This document shows positions 1 through 7,050 of a stretch of 14,530 nt of DNA, one piece after another. Within the stretch, counting starts at the first letter, position 1; each line of letters opens with the position of its first letter. The stretch covers positions 1 to 14,530 of the forward strand of contig JABGUA010000148.1 in the NCBI GenBank assembly GCA_018646825.1. The letters are read 5' to 3'. Under the pieces are notes generated by a model. The model had not been told where the DNA came from, ran no database searches, and was given only the letters and a program-made list of their open reading frames with translations. The DNA comes from Piscirickettsiaceae bacterium. Its GTDB lineage: Bacteria > Pseudomonadota > Gammaproteobacteria > Nitrosococcales > Methylophagaceae. The position numbers and the translations under genes were made by a program.

Positions 1-2065
1 TAAATTAGGAGAAAAACTGCGCGACACCGCACTGGCTCTCCCTTTATCTTATGAGCTAGCAACAATTAAATTAGATGTTGACCTCGATGGTGACACGCCA
101 ACCAGTCTTATTGCACAAGATGTTCAGCACGATGAATTGTTGGCTTTGTTCAAAGGCATGGAGTTTAAATCATGGACGGCAGAGCTAGTTCGACAAAGTA
201 ACACTCCTGTCGCCGCTACCCCATCGCCAGTCACTATACCACCAGCAGACATTGGAAAAAATTACGAAACTATCCTAACCGAAGATCGCCTGCAATATTG
301 GTTAAAAGCATTAAAAGACGCGCCGCTGTTTGCTTTTGATACCGAAACCACCAGCCTCAATTATTTAGATGCGCGATTAGTTGGTTTATCATTTGCAATT
401 GAGGCGGGAACAGCCGCTTATTTGCCATTAGCACATGACTATATTGGCGCGCCGGATCAACTCGATTTCGATACTGTCTTAGCCTTATTTAAGCCACTAT
501 TAGAAGATCCGCAACACCATAAAGTCGGTCAGAATCTAAAGTATGACCGCCATATCTTGCTCAATCATGGCGTCGATTTGCAAGGTATCGAACACGACAC
601 CATGTTGCAATCTTATGTATTAGATAGCACAGCATCGCGTCACGATATGGATTCATTGGCAGAAAAACACCTCAACCGGACGACAATTCACTTTGAAGAT
701 ATTGCTGGTAAAGGCAAAAAGCAGCTGACATTTAATCAGATCGATCTTGAACAAGCCGGCCCTTATGCGGCAGAAGATGCTGATATTACCTTACAACTTC
801 ACCAAATGCTGTGGCCACAATTAGGGGCTATTCCCAGCTTACTGTCTGTCTACCAGACACTTGAAATGCCTTTGCTCCCTGTTATTAATACTTTGGAACG
901 TAATGGCGTCAATATTGATATCTGGATGTTGCAACAACAAAGCGACCATTTGGCACATAAAATTAATGAAGCCGAACAACAAGCTTATGTCATTGCTGAA
1001 GAGACGTTTAATTTAGGCTCACCTAAACAACTGGGTACCATTTTGTATGACAAGTTAGAATTACCTATCTTGAAAAAGACTCCGAAAGGCCAGCCTTCAA
1101 CCGCTGAATCTGTGCTGCAAGACTTAGCTGATGACGGTTATGAATTGCCTCAGGTAATTATGGCTTATCGTAGTTTGAGTAAACTAAAGTCAACCTATAC
1201 CGACCGCTTACCTGAACAAGTTAATAAATCAACTGGCCGTGTTCATACCTCATACCATCAAGCAGTGACGGCAACCGGCCGTTTGTCCTCGTCTGATCCG
1301 AACTTACAAAACATCCCAATTCGCAGTGAAGAGGGCCGAAAAATTCGAGAAGCTTTCGTTGCCCCTGAGGGTTATATCATTCTTGCTGCCGATTATTCCC
1401 AAATTGAATTGCGAATCATGGCCCACTTATCAAAAGACGCGAGTTTATTATCCGCTTTTGCTGCAGGAGAAGATATTCATCGCCATACCGCATCAGAAAT
1501 TTTCAATGTCAGTATAGAAGACGTTAGCGATGATCAGCGTCGCAGTGCTAAAGCGATTAATTTTGGTTTAATTTACGGCATGTCCGCGCATGGCTTATCC
1601 AAACAGCTGGGGATCGATCGTGGACAGGCTGCAGATTATATGAATGTCTATTTCGAGCGCTACCCTGGCGTGAAAGACTATATGAATAACACCAGAGATC
1701 AGGCAAAACAGGATGGCTATGTTGAAACCTTATTCGGCCGCCGACTGTATTTACCTGAAATCAATGCCAGTAACGGTATGCGTCGCCAGTACGCTGAAAG
1801 AACGGCAATTAATGCCCCAATGCAGGGTACTGCCGCAGATATCATTAAGCGTGCGATGATTGATATTCAGCACTGGCTCGAAACGGAAAACGCCGACATC
1901 CGTATGATCATGCAAGTCCACGATGAATTAGTATTTGAAGTGCCTTCAGAACAGCTCAATACTGCGAAAGCAATCATTGAAAATTATATGATCAACGCTG
2001 CTGAATTAAACGTCCCACTTGAAGTTGGTATTGGCACCGGTATAAATTGGGAAGTTGCCCACTAA
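1..2065 (+). CDS. polA: DNA polymerase I, 3' part (5' end outside window)
   Basis: Family I DNA polymerase that fills gaps and replaces RNA primers during lagging-strand synthesis and excision repair. The reading frame is open from base 2 (687 codons before TAA), so the gene enters from the left. What is present is the tail of the 5'-3' exonuclease domain plus the whole Klenow part. The proofreading domain has DTET at 338-349 (Exo I), NLKYDR (Exo II) and YAAED (Exo III), so 3'-5' exonuclease should be active. The polymerase domain has motif A DYSQIELR at 1391-1414, the finger helix RRSAKAINFGLIYG at 1538-1579 and motif C VHDELVFE with its catalytic Asp at 1922-1924. Similarity to the remembered E. 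coli PolA sequence is very high throughout. A TTG at 137 is only an internal leucine codon, not a start. The stop overlaps that of the convergent response regulator gene. Confidence 0.98.
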   Translation, partial: KLGEKLRDTALALPLSYELATIKLDVDLDGDTPTSLIAQDVQHDELLALFKGMEFKSWTAELVRQSNTPVAATPSPVTIPPADIGKNYETILTEDRLQYWLKALKDAPLFAFDTETTSLNYLDARLVGLSFAIEAGTAAYLPLAHDYIGAPDQLDFDTVLALFKPLLEDPQHHKVGQNLKYDRHILLNHGVDLQGIEHDTMLQSYVLDSTASRHDMDSLAEKHLNRTTIHFEDIAGKGKKQLTFNQIDLEQAGPYAAEDADITLQLHQMLWPQLGAIPSLLSVYQTLEMPLLPVINTLERNGVNIDIWMLQQQSDHLAHKINEAEQQAYVIAEETFNLGSPKQLGTILYDKLELPILKKTPKGQPSTAESVLQDLADDGYELPQVIMAYRSLSKLKSTYTDRLPEQVNKSTGRVHTSYHQAVTATGRLSSSDPNLQNIPIRSEEGRKIREAFVAPEGYIILAADYSQIELRIMAHLSKDASLLSAFAAGEDIHRHTASEIFNVSIEDVSDDQRRSAKAINFGLIYGMSAHGLSKQLGIDRGQAADYMNVYFERYPGVKDYMNNTRDQAKQDGYVETLFGRRLYLPEINASNGMRRQYAERTAINAPMQGTAADIIKRAMIDIQHWLETENADIRMIMQVHDELVFEVPSEQLNTAKAIIENYMINAAELNVPLEVGIGTGINWEVAH

Positions 2066-3009
2066 TTCGAAAACGAAACTTGCGTCATTGCCACTTTATT
2101 GCGTCCTTGCTTTTTCGCTTTATATAAGTTGATGTCCGCTGTTTCTATGAGATCATGAATCAAAACATCACAGTCTTGGTCTTTATGCGGTTCGATACTG
2201 GCAATACCACAACTCAATGTCACATTTGTAGCAACCGACGAGTGTGCATGTTCGATTGCTAATCCATCAACGGCCTTTCTAACGGCTTCGGCCAAACCCG
2301 CCGCATTCTCGATGCGCGTCTCAGGCAATACAAACGCAAACTCCTCACCACCGTATCTTGCCGTTAAATCACCCGGTCGTTTGATGGTATTCATCATCAC
2401 TTCACTTACAATTTTCAAACAATTATCACCTGCTTGATGGCCATAATTATCATTATAAGGCTTGAAATAATCGATATCTGCAATAATTAGGGATAAGGGG
2501 GTTTCGGTCCGCATCGCACGATACATCTCTTTTTGCAAAACCTCATCAAAATGAGCCCGGTTAGCCAAGCCTGTTAAGCCATCTCTAACAGACATCATTT
2601 TGAGTCGGCGATTGGCTTTATGTAATTGCTGACGCATTTTAGCAATACGTTGCATCGCTAATAACTTAGCGCCTAGCACGACGGCATCTACAGGTTTAAT
2701 AAGGTAATCGTCCCCGCCAGCATTAATGCCACGTGCTATGTCATCGGCACTCGACATGCCTGAAAGAAAAATAATGGGCACCCAATTGTCATCGTTGAGT
2801 GTCAATCTTCGAATCTCTAATGCTGCTTGAATTCCATCTTTCACTGGCATCGTCACATCAAGAATAACGAGATCCGGCTGCTCTTGGATAAAGGCGTCCA
2901 CAGCCTGTTGACCATTGTCTACGGTAATAACCTCGTGGCCAACATCTTCCACATAGGCCAGTATCAACATTTGATTAGAGCGCGAATCCTCTGCTAATAA
3001 TACTTTCAT
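2062..3009 (-). CDS. Response regulator with GGDEF output (diguanylate cyclase)
   Basis: Two-domain signalling protein of 315 residues, predicted to make cyclic di-GMP from two GTP when its receiver domain is phosphorylated. The N-terminal REC domain has the acidic pair in LLAEDS, phospho-acceptor Asp51 in VILDVTMP and Lys105 in LIKP. The C-terminal domain begins at DGLTGLANR and has the active-site motif GGEEF at 220-224. An RPGD (RxxD) inhibitory site at 211-214, five residues before it, predicts product feedback inhibition. The architecture is PleD/WspR-like. I chose the ATG at 3009 because AAAAGGG lies 8 nt upstream; a GTG at 3030 would add seven residues and lies before that ribosome site. 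No histidine kinase is nearby. The gene follows xerC on the same strand and its TAG overlaps the polA TAA by 4 nt. The specific symbol cannot be assigned. Confidence 0.93.
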   Translation of the reverse strand: MKVLLAEDSRSNQMLILAYVEDVGHEVITVDNGQQAVDAFIQEQPDLVILDVTMPVKDGIQAALEIRRLTLNDDNWVPIIFLSGMSSADDIARGINAGGDDYLIKPVDAVVLGAKLLAMQRIAKMRQQLHKANRRLKMMSVRDGLTGLANRAHFDEVLQKEMYRAMRTETPLSLIIADIDYFKPYNDNYGHQAGDNCLKIVSEVMMNTIKRPGDLTARYGGEEFAFVLPETRIENAAGLAEAVRKAVDGLAIEHAHSSVATNVTLSCGIASIEPHKDQDCDVLIHDLIETADINLYKAKKQGRNKVAMTQVSFSN

Positions 3010-3017
3010 CTTAACAT

Positions 3018-3024
3018 CCCTTTT
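3018..3024 (-). promoter_or_regulatory. Ribosome binding site deciding the response regulator start
   Basis: On the minus strand AAAAGGG is followed by 8 nt and then the ATG at 3009. It lies inside the alternative GTG-started frame and so argues for the inner ATG, which also places the REC domain start (MKVLLAED) at the usual position. Confidence 0.55.
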
Positions 3025-3046
3025 CCCCACTCTATTACGTGTGGTT

Positions 3047-3071
3047 TCAGCCTGTTAATCCGATTAGCTGA
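3047..3071 (-). other. Small dyad between xerC and the response regulator
   Basis: On the minus strand TCAGC (3071-3067) can pair with GCTGA (3051-3047). Inside them TAATC-G-GATTA is a second dyad, with an unpaired ACAG on one side. It lies just after the xerC stop and before the response regulator ribosome site. No uridine run follows, so it is not a standard intrinsic terminator. It could be a weak attenuating hairpin, a protein site, or chance. Confidence 0.25.
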
Positions 3072-3077
3072 TTCGAT

Positions 3078-3980
3078 TTATTTATTTTTTGCACGTGGAT
3101 GCGCAGTATCGTATACCTTGGCTAAATGCTGAAAATCAACATGTGTATAGACTTGCGTTGTTGAAATATCAGCATGGCCTAACAACTCTTGCACAGCTCT
3201 TAAATCACCACTGGCCTCTAGCATATGTGATGCAAAAGCATGTCGCAGACGGTGGGGATGTACATGATCTGATATGCCTTGTTGTTTACCCCAGTAATGC
3301 ACTCGTTGTTGAATCGAACGAACGCCCAATCGACCGCCTCGTTTTGATACAAAGAGCGCCGCCTGGTTAAACAAACCGCTTTCATCCCGGCGTTGTAACC
3401 AAATTCTGATGGCTTCAATCGCTTTCCCACCAACAGGTACCACTCTTTCTTTGTCACCTTTACCTGTGACGTAAACCAGTTTGTCTGCCAAATCAATGTC
3501 ACGACAATTTAACCGTGCCAGTTCTGCTAAACGTAACCCTGAAGAATAAAATAATTCCATCATGGCACGATCACGGCAGTTGATGAATGTATCCTGATTT
3601 ACATGATCAAGAAATCCCGACACTTGATCTACGTCTAAAGTTGATGGTAACCGTTTCTGGGCTTTGGGTGCTTGCACTGCTTGAGCTGGGTTCTCGCTAG
3701 CGACGCCTTCACGTATTAGATAACGAAAAAGGCTTCGTACTGAAGATAGGGAACGTTGAATCGAGCGGGCTGAAAGCTGTTCCCTATTTAGCTGAGCAAT
3801 AAATTGGCGAATATGTTTTGCTTTTAACTCAGTCCATCGTTTTAATTCTTGCCCTGCCATGAATTTGACGCAGCGTTTTAGATCACGTTGATAGCTCGAA
3901 ACAGTATGCGGGGACATTCGCCGCTCCTGCTCTAGATGCAGTATAAAATGTTGAATCTCAGGTATTAGCTCATTGGTCAT
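3078..3980 (-). CDS. xerC: Tyrosine recombinase XerC
   Basis: Site-specific recombinase that acts with XerD and FtsK at the chromosome dif site to resolve chromosome dimers at division. The 300-residue length is normal for XerC. Residues 1-90 form the SAM-like core-binding domain; the catalytic domain follows. The full catalytic set is visible: Arg150 (SSGLRLAEL), Lys174 (VTGKGDKER), His243 and Arg246 (HPHRLRH), His269 (LLGHADISTT) and nucleophile Tyr278 (QVYTHV), nearly the E. coli XerC spacing. XerC is preferred over XerD because of the gene order dapF-DUF484-xerC, which is conserved in Gammaproteobacteria. The ATG at 3980 overlaps the end of the DUF484 gene by 11 nt, so translation is probably coupled. 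This is a chromosomal housekeeping recombinase, not an integron or phage integrase. Confidence 0.97.
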   Translation of the reverse strand: MTNELIPEIQHFILHLEQERRMSPHTVSSYQRDLKRCVKFMAGQELKRWTELKAKHIRQFIAQLNREQLSARSIQRSLSSVRSLFRYLIREGVASENPAQAVQAPKAQKRLPSTLDVDQVSGFLDHVNQDTFINCRDRAMMELFYSSGLRLAELARLNCRDIDLADKLVYVTGKGDKERVVPVGGKAIEAIRIWLQRRDESGLFNQAALFVSKRGGRLGVRSIQQRVHYWGKQQGISDHVHPHRLRHAFASHMLEASGDLRAVQELLGHADISTTQVYTHVDFQHLAKVYDTAHPRAKNK

Positions 3981-4677
3981 GTGTAAGGTGATAATGTGTT
4001 CGAAGTAAACGCATTAGCACTTCGCCCAGAAAGGACAAGTAATCCGTCGCCATATTAGAATCAAAACGGTTTTGCTCATAACTCGCTATTGCCAGCAAAC
4101 CGCCACATGGTTCGTGCCCTATCGGCAAACAGGCAATCGAAGCGACCTTCTCATGTGATGTCGGGAATAAGAGCGTTTTTTGGGCATTTGATAAACGACC
4201 ACAGACTGGCTTATGTTTTCCGAGCACCTTGTCAAATATTTTTAGACTATTGTCATCAATATGAAGCTGGCTAATATTTTCTTCATTGAGAGGTAAAACA
4301 TGTTCTGATTCACCATAAAACAATCTTAAGGCCACTTCATCAGCACTGAACTGCTGCTTTAGTGTGACAAATAAGCCAGGTAGTAAGGTGGTTAGATCAT
4401 GTGCATCCATCAATTGTAAACACAGTTCATGGACTCTGGCCTGCAAGTCCATATTCTGCCGGGCGTTATCGATCAAGGTTTGTAATTGTTCTTGTAACTG
4501 ACTATTTTTGGCATTTAACCGTGCTGTCTGGCGTTGAGCCAAAGAAATTGTACCCTCAGGTGCAGAAGACAATTCTAAAACTTCTAATATCTCAGTGTTG
4601 TGTTCAAAAAAGTCTGGATGCGCGGCCAAATAGTCACTCACCTGTTGTGCAGTTATAGCTTGTTTATCGTCGCCCAT
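3970..4677 (-). CDS. DUF484 family protein (GAF-like), between dapF and xerC
   Basis: A 235-residue member of the DUF484 family, typically found between dapF and xerC in Gammaproteobacteria; its biochemical role is not established. The N-terminus (ITAQQVSDYLAAHPDFFEHN) carries the family's characteristic 'YL..HPDFF' signature. Residues about 40-85 are polar, Gln- and Leu-rich and likely coiled coil (the run from SLAQRQTARLNAKNSQLQ onwards). The rest resembles a GAF-like sensor fold, ending in a segment with CLPIGHEPCGGLLAIAS near residue 195. The start overlaps the 3' end of dapF by 25 nt and the stop overlaps xerC by 11 nt. It is tightly bound into the operon. No signal peptide or membrane segment is seen, so it is likely cytoplasmic. 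I do not assign a function. Confidence 0.93.
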   Translation of the reverse strand: MGDDKQAITAQQVSDYLAAHPDFFEHNTEILEVLELSSAPEGTISLAQRQTARLNAKNSQLQEQLQTLIDNARQNMDLQARVHELCLQLMDAHDLTTLLPGLFVTLKQQFSADEVALRLFYGESEHVLPLNEENISQLHIDDNSLKIFDKVLGKHKPVCGRLSNAQKTLLFPTSHEKVASIACLPIGHEPCGGLLAIASYEQNRFDSNMATDYLSFLGEVLMRLLRTHYHLTHDQ

Positions 4678-5516
4678 GCGATTTCCCCATCAAAAACATG
4701 TGTTGCTGATCCGGTCATCCATACTGGCGACTGTTGTCCTTGCCACACTATATCAAGTTCTCCCCCTGTTAGATGTACTTTCACTTCACTAGACAAAAGG
4801 CCCCGTTGAATGCCACTGACAACCGCCGCACATGCACCAGAACCACAGGCTTGAGTTTCTCCTGCACCTCGCTCGTATACGCGAAGTCTTATTTCATTTT
4901 TATTTATAATTTGCATAAAACCGGCATTAACACGTTCAGGAAACTGCCTGTGACCTTCTATTAAGGGCCCTAGATTTTTCACATCCGCGGTATCAACATT
5001 ATCAACGATGTAAACTGCATGCGGATTGCCCATTGATAACACACCAAGGGTTAATATTTGCTCATTGTCTAATACGAGTGGATACAATCCTGCTTGATGT
5101 TCCGTGTCGAAGGGTACTTGTTCGGGTCTGAATTCCGGCACTCCCATATCAACAGTTACTATTTCACCCTCATCTTTAAAAGACAAATTAATGATGTCAG
5201 ATGCTGTTTCAACGGTTATTTCTCTGTTAGCGGTCAACCCTTTTTCATAGACAAATCGTGCAAAGCAACGCGCTCCATTACCACATTGGCTCACCTCACC
5301 ACCATCAGCGTTAAATATACGATATTTAAAATCGACACCTTGTTGCGTCGTTTGCTCTACCAGTAATAATTGATCACATCCAATCCCCCTTTGGCGATCG
5401 GCTATAAACTGCCTCTGGGCTACTGTCAGCTCTGGGCAAGGTTGGCTAATGGTATCAACGATGACAAAATCATTGCCTAAACCATGCATTTTACTAAATG
5501 ATAGACTCGTGTTCAT
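4653..5516 (-). CDS. dapF: Diaminopimelate epimerase
   Basis: Converts LL-diaminopimelate to meso-diaminopimelate, the precursor of lysine and the cross-linking residue of peptidoglycan. The 287-residue protein has the N-terminal signature FSKMHGLGNDF and both catalytic cysteines of the PLP-independent epimerase: Cys78 in NADGGEVSQCGNGARC and Cys224 in GAGETQACGSGAC. GNPHAVYIV at about 163-171 and RVNAGFMQI near 195 are also family features. The ATG at 5516 overlaps the lysA stop in an ATGA arrangement, which fixes the start and suggests coupling. DapF supplies the substrate of LysA, encoded just upstream, so the two successive enzymes are co-translated. Confidence 0.98.
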   Translation of the reverse strand: MNTSLSFSKMHGLGNDFVIVDTISQPCPELTVAQRQFIADRQRGIGCDQLLLVEQTTQQGVDFKYRIFNADGGEVSQCGNGARCFARFVYEKGLTANREITVETASDIINLSFKDEGEIVTVDMGVPEFRPEQVPFDTEHQAGLYPLVLDNEQILTLGVLSMGNPHAVYIVDNVDTADVKNLGPLIEGHRQFPERVNAGFMQIINKNEIRLRVYERGAGETQACGSGACAAVVSGIQRGLLSSEVKVHLTGGELDIVWQGQQSPVWMTGSATHVFDGEIAWATINKL

Positions 5517-6763
5517 TCTGGTAAGACCCGCTCACCCATGTAAAGGGATTCAACGCTTTCACGCTCACGAATGCAATGTATTGTGTCGCCATCGACCATA
5601 ATTTCTGCTGATCTTGGTCTAGAGTTGTAATTTGAGCTCATCGTAAACCCGTAAGCGCCAGCAGACTTAATTGCCAGTAAATCACCTTGTTTAATTACTA
5701 ATGCGCGATCTTTGCCTAAAAAATCCCCCGTTTCACAAACAGGACCTACAATGTCGTATTGTTGCACTTGTCCCGTCTCATCAAGCTCAACCGGTACAAT
5801 CTCCTGCCAAGATTGATATAGTGCTGGCCGTAATAAATCATTCATCGCAGCATCGACAATGGCAAAGTGGCGGTCTTCTGTTAATTTTAAATACTCAACC
5901 CGCGTTAGTAAAACACCCGCGTTGCCGACAATGGCCCGGCCTGGCTCCATTAACACTTCTAGGTTTCTATCTGCTAATAAGCCTGTTAATGCTTGAGCGT
6001 ATTCTGCTGGGGTTGGCGGCACTTCATCTTTATAAGTAATTCCTAAGCCTCCGCCGATGTCTAAGTGATGCAAATTAATATTGAGTGATGCTAGCCGATC
6101 AATTAAGGCTAATACTCGTTTTAATGCATCGACAAAAGGATCTACGGATGTCAGTTGTGAGCCAATATGACAATCCACCCCCCTAATGACAATATTGGAC
6201 ATGCCACTAGCTTGAAGATAGACCTGCTCAGCATCTTCAATTGCAATACCAAATTTATTTTCTTTCAAACCGGTTGAAATATAGGGATGCGTTTGTGCGT
6301 CGACATCCGGGTTGACCCGTATCGATATTGGTGCCACTAAGCCGAGGTCAGCAGCAACATCGTTGATCCGTGTTAATTCAGGAATCGATTCAACGTTGAA
6401 ACAACGGATCTGTTTTTTTAAAGCTTCGCTAATTTCCGCTGTCGTTTTACCGACACCCGAAAAAACCACTTTGTCTGCGCGTCCACCAGCTACAAGAACA
6501 CGCGCCAATTCACCACCTGACACGATGTCAAATCCTGATCCTAATCTGGCCAACACATTTAAAACTGCTAGATTTGAGTTTGCTTTGACGGCATAGCAGA
6601 CGCAATGTGGTAAAGCTGAAAAAGCATCGTCAAACGCTTTCCAATGACGCTCTATTGTCGCGCGTGAATACACATAGGTGGGTGATCCGTAATGTTCCGC
6701 AATGTCATGTAGGGCAACGTCTTCAACAAACAAATGGTTTGCCCGGTAATCAAAATAATCCAT
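5513..6763 (-). CDS. lysA: Diaminopimelate decarboxylase
   Basis: PLP-dependent enzyme that decarboxylates meso-diaminopimelate to L-lysine, the last step of lysine synthesis. The 416 residues have normal family length. The alanine-racemase-like barrel carries the PLP lysine Lys60 in CYAVKANSN, the HIGSQ segment, the glycine loop DIGGGLGI that binds the phosphate, and EPGRAIV. The C-terminal beta domain has the second catalytic cysteine in GPVCETGDFLG and the YGFTMSSNYNSRPR substrate-binding segment. The start ATG at 6763 lies 6 nt after the lptM stop, with AGGA just upstream; the end overlaps dapF by 4 nt. All expected residues are present. Confidence 0.98.
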   Translation of the reverse strand: MDYFDYRANHLFVEDVALHDIAEHYGSPTYVYSRATIERHWKAFDDAFSALPHCVCYAVKANSNLAVLNVLARLGSGFDIVSGGELARVLVAGGRADKVVFSGVGKTTAEISEALKKQIRCFNVESIPELTRINDVAADLGLVAPISIRVNPDVDAQTHPYISTGLKENKFGIAIEDAEQVYLQASGMSNIVIRGVDCHIGSQLTSVDPFVDALKRVLALIDRLASLNINLHHLDIGGGLGITYKDEVPPTPAEYAQALTGLLADRNLEVLMEPGRAIVGNAGVLLTRVEYLKLTEDRHFAIVDAAMNDLLRPALYQSWQEIVPVELDETGQVQQYDIVGPVCETGDFLGKDRALVIKQGDLLAIKSAGAYGFTMSSNYNSRPRSAEIMVDGDTIHCIRERESVESLYMGERVLPE

Positions 6764-6769
6764 CTTTTC

Positions 6770-6898
6770 CTATCCCGCACTCACTTGTGAAACGCTACTG
6801 TCAGGGAGATATAAATCGCCTTTTTGGCCGCAGGCACTGATTATACTCAACAGAAAAACCACCGCTGCTAACCGCGCCATTTTATTTAATGTTTGCAT
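6770..6898 (-). CDS. lptM: LptM-type small outer-membrane lipoprotein (YifL family)
   Basis: A 42-residue lipoprotein, short enough to be missed by length cut-offs. It starts MQTLNKMARLAAVV, has a hydrophobic signal segment, and carries the lipobox ISAC at residues 20-23, giving a mature protein CGQKGDLYLPDSS. The CGxKGxLYLP motif is the hallmark of LptM/YifL. In E. coli LptM associates with LptD-LptE and helps LptD disulfide maturation; that role is inferred here by homology. The ATG at 6898 is preferred over Met7 (6880) because AGGGTG lies 7 nt upstream. It is the first gene of the lysA-dapF block, its usual place in Gammaproteobacteria. Gln follows Gly after the lipid-modified Cys, with no Asp at +2, consistent with outer-membrane sorting. 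Confidence 0.9.
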   Translation of the reverse strand: MQTLNKMARLAAVVFLLSIISACGQKGDLYLPDSSVSQVSAG

Positions 6899-6905
6899 TT
6901 TGTTT

Positions 6906-6911
6906 CACCCT
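6906..6911 (-). promoter_or_regulatory. Ribosome binding site of lptM
   Basis: AGGGTG on the minus strand, 7 nt before the ATG at 6898. It supports the longer start over the internal Met7 codon. Confidence 0.6.
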
Positions 6912-6929
6912 AGTCTTCATTCGTTGTGC

Positions 6930-6935
6930 AGTATA
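6930..6935 (-). promoter_or_regulatory. Candidate sigma-70 -10 box for the lptM-lysA-dapF block
   Basis: TATACT on the minus strand matches the -10 consensus at five of six positions and sits about 31 nt before the lptM ATG, giving a leader of roughly 25 nt. At 17 nt spacing the -35 candidate is TGGCGA, a poor match. No operator is recognisable. Predicted by eye only. Confidence 0.4.
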
Positions 6936-6993
6936 GCGATTAATGTTCTGATTCGCCATTCACGCAACACTAGAAATTCTTCTTTAACTTTTA

Positions 6994-7002
6994 TGCTATA
7001 AG
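6994..7002 (+). promoter_or_regulatory. Candidate extended -10 promoter for pilB
   Basis: TGCTATAAG on the plus strand is an extended -10 (TGn plus TATAAG, five of six). It would start transcription near 7009, about 42 nt before the pilB ATG. No good -35 box is seen, as is common with extended -10 promoters. I see no -24/-12 sigma-54 element. It lies back to back with the lptM promoter in the 152-bp divergent gap 6899-7050. Confidence 0.35.
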
Positions 7003-7033
7003 CCTTTGATTTTATAAATTTCGCTTCTTTATT

Positions 7034-7040
7034 AAGGTGA
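7034..7040 (+). promoter_or_regulatory. Ribosome binding site of pilB
   Basis: AAGGTGA lies 10 nt before the ATG at 7051. It marks the original pilB start upstream of the premature stop; no comparable site precedes the TTG at 7165 where the frame reopens. Confidence 0.6.
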
Positions 7041-7050
7041 CTATCAAATA

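Noticed and set aside
3089..3370. Plus-strand frame of 93 codons opposite xerC
   Set aside because: It is antisense to conserved XerC catalytic sequence, has no recognisable domain and looks like a shadow frame.
3078..3980. xerC as a phage or integron integrase marking an island
   Set aside because: Its length, motif spacing and dapF-DUF484-xerC context identify the housekeeping chromosomal recombinase; no attachment site or cargo genes are present.
6312..6596. Plus-strand frame of 94 codons opposite lysA
   Set aside because: Composition is shadow-like, with no domain or ribosome site, and it lies over the conserved LysA barrel.
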